A stretch of DNA of 64,000 nucleotides from contig NZ_JALPRS010000001.1 in NCBI RefSeq assembly GCF_023630255.1, positions 1,736,001 to 1,800,000 on the forward strand, read 5' to 3'. A model generated the notes under the pieces. The model worked only from the letters and a program-made list of their open reading frames with translations, had not been told where the DNA came from and made no database searches. This document shows positions 61,966-64,000 of this stretch, one piece after another. The position numbers and the translations under genes are program-made. Origin of the DNA: Pontibacter deserti (GTDB taxonomy: Bacteria > Bacteroidota > Bacteroidia > Cytophagales > Hymenobacteraceae). Within the stretch, counting starts at the first letter, position 1; every line of letters begins with the position of its first letter.

Positions 61966-62463
61966 GTGAACAGCTTTATACTTAACATAACAAAACAACT
62001 ACTGCTATTAACTATAGTGGTAGCAGGTATAAGTTTGTTAAGTTGTAAGAGTACAGGTGCAAAGGCTGCATCGGTTTCAGGAGGTGATGTCCCCCTGCTG
62101 ATGTTCCAGAAAACTCCCTGCTTTGGTACCTGCCCCTCCTACGAAGCGTTGATCTACACAAATGGCCACGTACGGTTTATACCCTGGGAGCATGTACCAG
62201 TTACCGACACCCTCACCTTTCAGCTAACCGGCAAAGAACTAAATGAGCTAACAGCAGCTATTGTTGACCTAAACTATAAAACCCTGGAAAACCTGTATAA
62301 AACTGAGTGGACCGACATGCCTGCTACCCATTTATACTTTTATGAAGCCGGCAAAGAAGTAAAACACATCAAACACGAAGAAGGCGGACCCGAAAAGCTG
62401 ATTAAGTTTAACGACAAAGTGCATCAGTTGATCTGGAAATATGTGGCTACGCCAGCTAAGTAA
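61966..62463 (+). CDS. DUF6438 lipoprotein
   Basis: 165 aa with GTG start at 61966, the only start upstream of the lipobox (LLLLTIVVAGISLLSC). DUF6438 motif FQKTPCFGTCPSYEALIYTN. The rest is a mixed alpha/beta domain. Function unknown. Monocistronic. Confidence 0.8.
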   Translation: MNSFILNITKQLLLLTIVVAGISLLSCKSTGAKAASVSGGDVPLLMFQKTPCFGTCPSYEALIYTNGHVRFIPWEHVPVTDTLTFQLTGKELNELTAAIVDLNYKTLENLYKTEWTDMPATHLYFYEAGKEVKHIKHEEGGPEKLIKFNDKVHQLIWKYVATPAK

Positions 62464-62637
62464 CTATAGCTTCCAAAACCTTTATTTTCCATGATTATCT
62501 GGGTCTTGGTTATGGTAATAAATTCGATCAATCTCCATTTAAAGCTATAGTTCAGCGAAGCATTTGTTTCACTGCTGTCGAGTAGTTGGCGTTAATGAAT
62601 AATTGACAAATTCTCAATCAGTTATGTTGCAACAAGG

Positions 62638-63798
62638 ATGAAAAGAAAGAAGAAACATAGTTTTATTCTAACAATGCTTTTTGCTTTAGTGATAACCGTG
62701 GCAGTACTTACTCATTTTCTCACGCAGTACAAACATTTGGTCTGGATATCTATAGCCTTTGTTCTGCAGTTACTTGCTGGCATTTACTGCATTGTTAAAA
62801 CGGCTAAAACAATCGGTGCGGTTTCACAATCGCTGAAATATCAGACTGGCATTGCAGCAGGGGTTCTGCAGGCTATCGGCACTGCCCTTCCTGATATGGC
62901 CATCGGTATATTGGCCGCTATCCTTAGCGTACGTGAAGCATCGGGCGATTATTACCGATCTATACAATATGGAATGGTTGCTGGCAGCACAACCCTGGGT
63001 TCTAACATTTACAACATCCTGTTCGCCTCTTGGTGTGTTTGGAGACAAGACAAATCGGACAGGGTAAAGCGGGAAGTATTAATGTTCCCCTTGATTAAAA
63101 AATGGGGAAGACTCACACCATTGTCACAACAGGAACTTAAACCAACCCTGAGAGAAATATCATCTTCATTAACGTTGCTTTTAATTCTTTCTGCAATTAC
63201 AGCCCTGGTTGCCATTAGCGTAGTTTTCTCAGGAATCATTGAAAGCAGCCCCGAATTATTTCAGCAAGACATATATAAATTCGATAAAGGTATGGCATTG
63301 TTCATATTGATGGCCTGCCTTTTTCTCATATACGAATTCCGGAAAGCACAATCAAGCAGCAATGTTAAAGAAAAAACAAATCTAGAAGATACTGGCAATT
63401 CTGTGATCAGAAACTGGTTCTTTTTATTAGTTGCCACATTTATTCTTTTTATATCTGCATATATGGTTATCGAGGCAATTACCCGTATTTCAGAGCTTAC
63501 CAATATCCCTATCGAAGTACTGGGAATGGCAACCGCCCTTGTCGGATGTCTGGGAGAAATGACTGTTATTTACGATTTTTCCATACATCAAAGCGGCACA
63601 ATCATTGACGCAATTACTGGTGTGACTATGGATAATTTTTTTACGATTGTCGGTACATGTCTTATTGCCCTAATTGGTGGAATCTACTTAGGAAGTAGTA
63701 CTGCCATTATAATTTTTATATGTATTATGCTGGCCAATACAGTTCTGATCGTGCAAACAGCCAAACTTAAAGATGAATATCTGGCCTTCAATGAATAA
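62638..63798 (+). CDS. Sodium/calcium exchanger-like (CaCA superfamily) membrane protein
   Basis: 386 aa with about 10 membrane segments. Two inverted alpha-repeat-like parts: AIGTALPDMAIGILAAILSV with GSTTLGSNIYNILFASW (N-terminal half), and VLGMATALVGCLGEMTVIYD with GVTMDNFFTIVGTCLIALIG (C-terminal half). The acidic residues in LPDM and LGEMT sit where the ion-binding Glu/Asp of CaCA proteins are. A cytoplasmic loop of about 60 residues (KWGRLTPLSQQELKPTLREI) lies between. Ion and direction unknown. Confidence 0.75.
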   Translation: MKRKKKHSFILTMLFALVITVAVLTHFLTQYKHLVWISIAFVLQLLAGIYCIVKTAKTIGAVSQSLKYQTGIAAGVLQAIGTALPDMAIGILAAILSVREASGDYYRSIQYGMVAGSTTLGSNIYNILFASWCVWRQDKSDRVKREVLMFPLIKKWGRLTPLSQQELKPTLREISSSLTLLLILSAITALVAISVVFSGIIESSPELFQQDIYKFDKGMALFILMACLFLIYEFRKAQSSSNVKEKTNLEDTGNSVIRNWFFLLVATFILFISAYMVIEAITRISELTNIPIEVLGMATALVGCLGEMTVIYDFSIHQSGTIIDAITGVTMDNFFTIVGTCLIALIGGIYLGSSTAIIIFICIMLANTVLIVQTAKLKDEYLAFNE

Positions 63799-64000
63799 AA
63801 ATAAAACGATAGGATAAAAACGTTGCCACTTATACTGTATTAGCGTTAGTAGGCTGACTCTAGGAATATAAACATTTGAGCAAGAAATTAACTTTGGTGT
63901 TGGTAGACGTTTACAGATATAAAGCCCCGACACATTGCCAAAACCATTAGCTACTCCCCCACTTCACCTACATAATTTATCAAATAAGCCTACCTTTGCA
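63799..64000. other. Window end, no complete gene
   Basis: Two hundred bases after the exchanger-like gene. No terminator or reading frame with support was seen, and the next gene lies outside the window. Confidence 0.5.

Noticed and set aside
1..64000. tRNA, rRNA or riboswitch
   Set aside because: No cloverleaf, rRNA core sequence or recognised aptamer was noticed on reading; a covariance-model search would be needed to exclude them.

Overview
The window looks like chromosome of a Bacteroidota of the order Cytophagales, most likely Hymenobacteraceae (Pontibacter-like). The evidence is type IX secretion (T9SS) C-terminal sorting domains, promoters of the TTTG-N19-TAnnTTTG type (best example at 21856-21886, upstream of the pyruvate dehydrogenase E2 gene), a bacterial deoxyhypusine-synthase homologue, HutG with hutI and hutU, and generally Cytophagales-like proteins. 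The genus is inference. No rRNA, tRNA, CRISPR array, prophage or transposase was seen.

Layout. 0-4.5 kb (minus): a signalling cluster with a soluble kinase carrying two FixL-type PAS domains, a single-domain response regulator, a REC-histidine kinase hybrid and a REC-Crp fusion. 4.8-7.1 kb: an unrecognised Cys-containing protein plus a QueD-like enzyme. 7.3-13.4 kb: housekeeping genes (M48 protease, ABC-F ATPase, 2'-5' RNA ligase-like protein, deoxyhypusine-synthase homologue, HslV). 13.7-17.3 kb: an integron-cassette-like array without an integrase (a CALIN), with three or four attC-like sites and five same-strand cassettes. 17.3-20.0 kb: small enzymes and conserved proteins. 20.1-28.2 kb: pyruvate dehydrogenase E2, a phosphatase and part of menaquinone synthesis (thioesterase, menF, menD, menE). 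28.3-34.5 kb: a propeller lipoprotein and the histidine-utilisation genes hutU-hutI-hutG. 34.6-42.0 kb: methyltransferase, thioesterase, alcohol dehydrogenase, a four-gene sugar/cytochrome run and an M28 peptidase. 42.2-51.5 kb: two paralogous RluF-type pseudouridine synthases bracketing two large T9SS surface proteins that share modules. 51.6-54.4 kb: pirin, DJ-1/PfpI and SDR genes. 54.6-56.8 kb: DNA polymerase IV and a PA0069-type radical SAM protein. 57.6-63.8 kb: pyrG, yidC, two lipoproteins and a CaCA-type exchanger-like protein.

The observations most worth following up are: (1) the CALIN, whose cassette ends match as the integron model predicts; (2) a possible oxygen-sensing circuit in which both PAS domains keep the FixL heme His and distal Arg and a FixJ-like receiver is fused to a FixK/Crp-like regulator; (3) very frequent words AAGTATA/TATACTT and AACTATA/TATAGTT throughout the window, in coding and non-coding DNA, but missing from several cassette genes; (4) a composite intergenic repeat of about 0.5 kb in opposite orientation at 32.2-32.7 and 56.9-57.5 kb, with a partial third copy at 26.2 kb; (5) the rluF paralogue/T9SS protein block.
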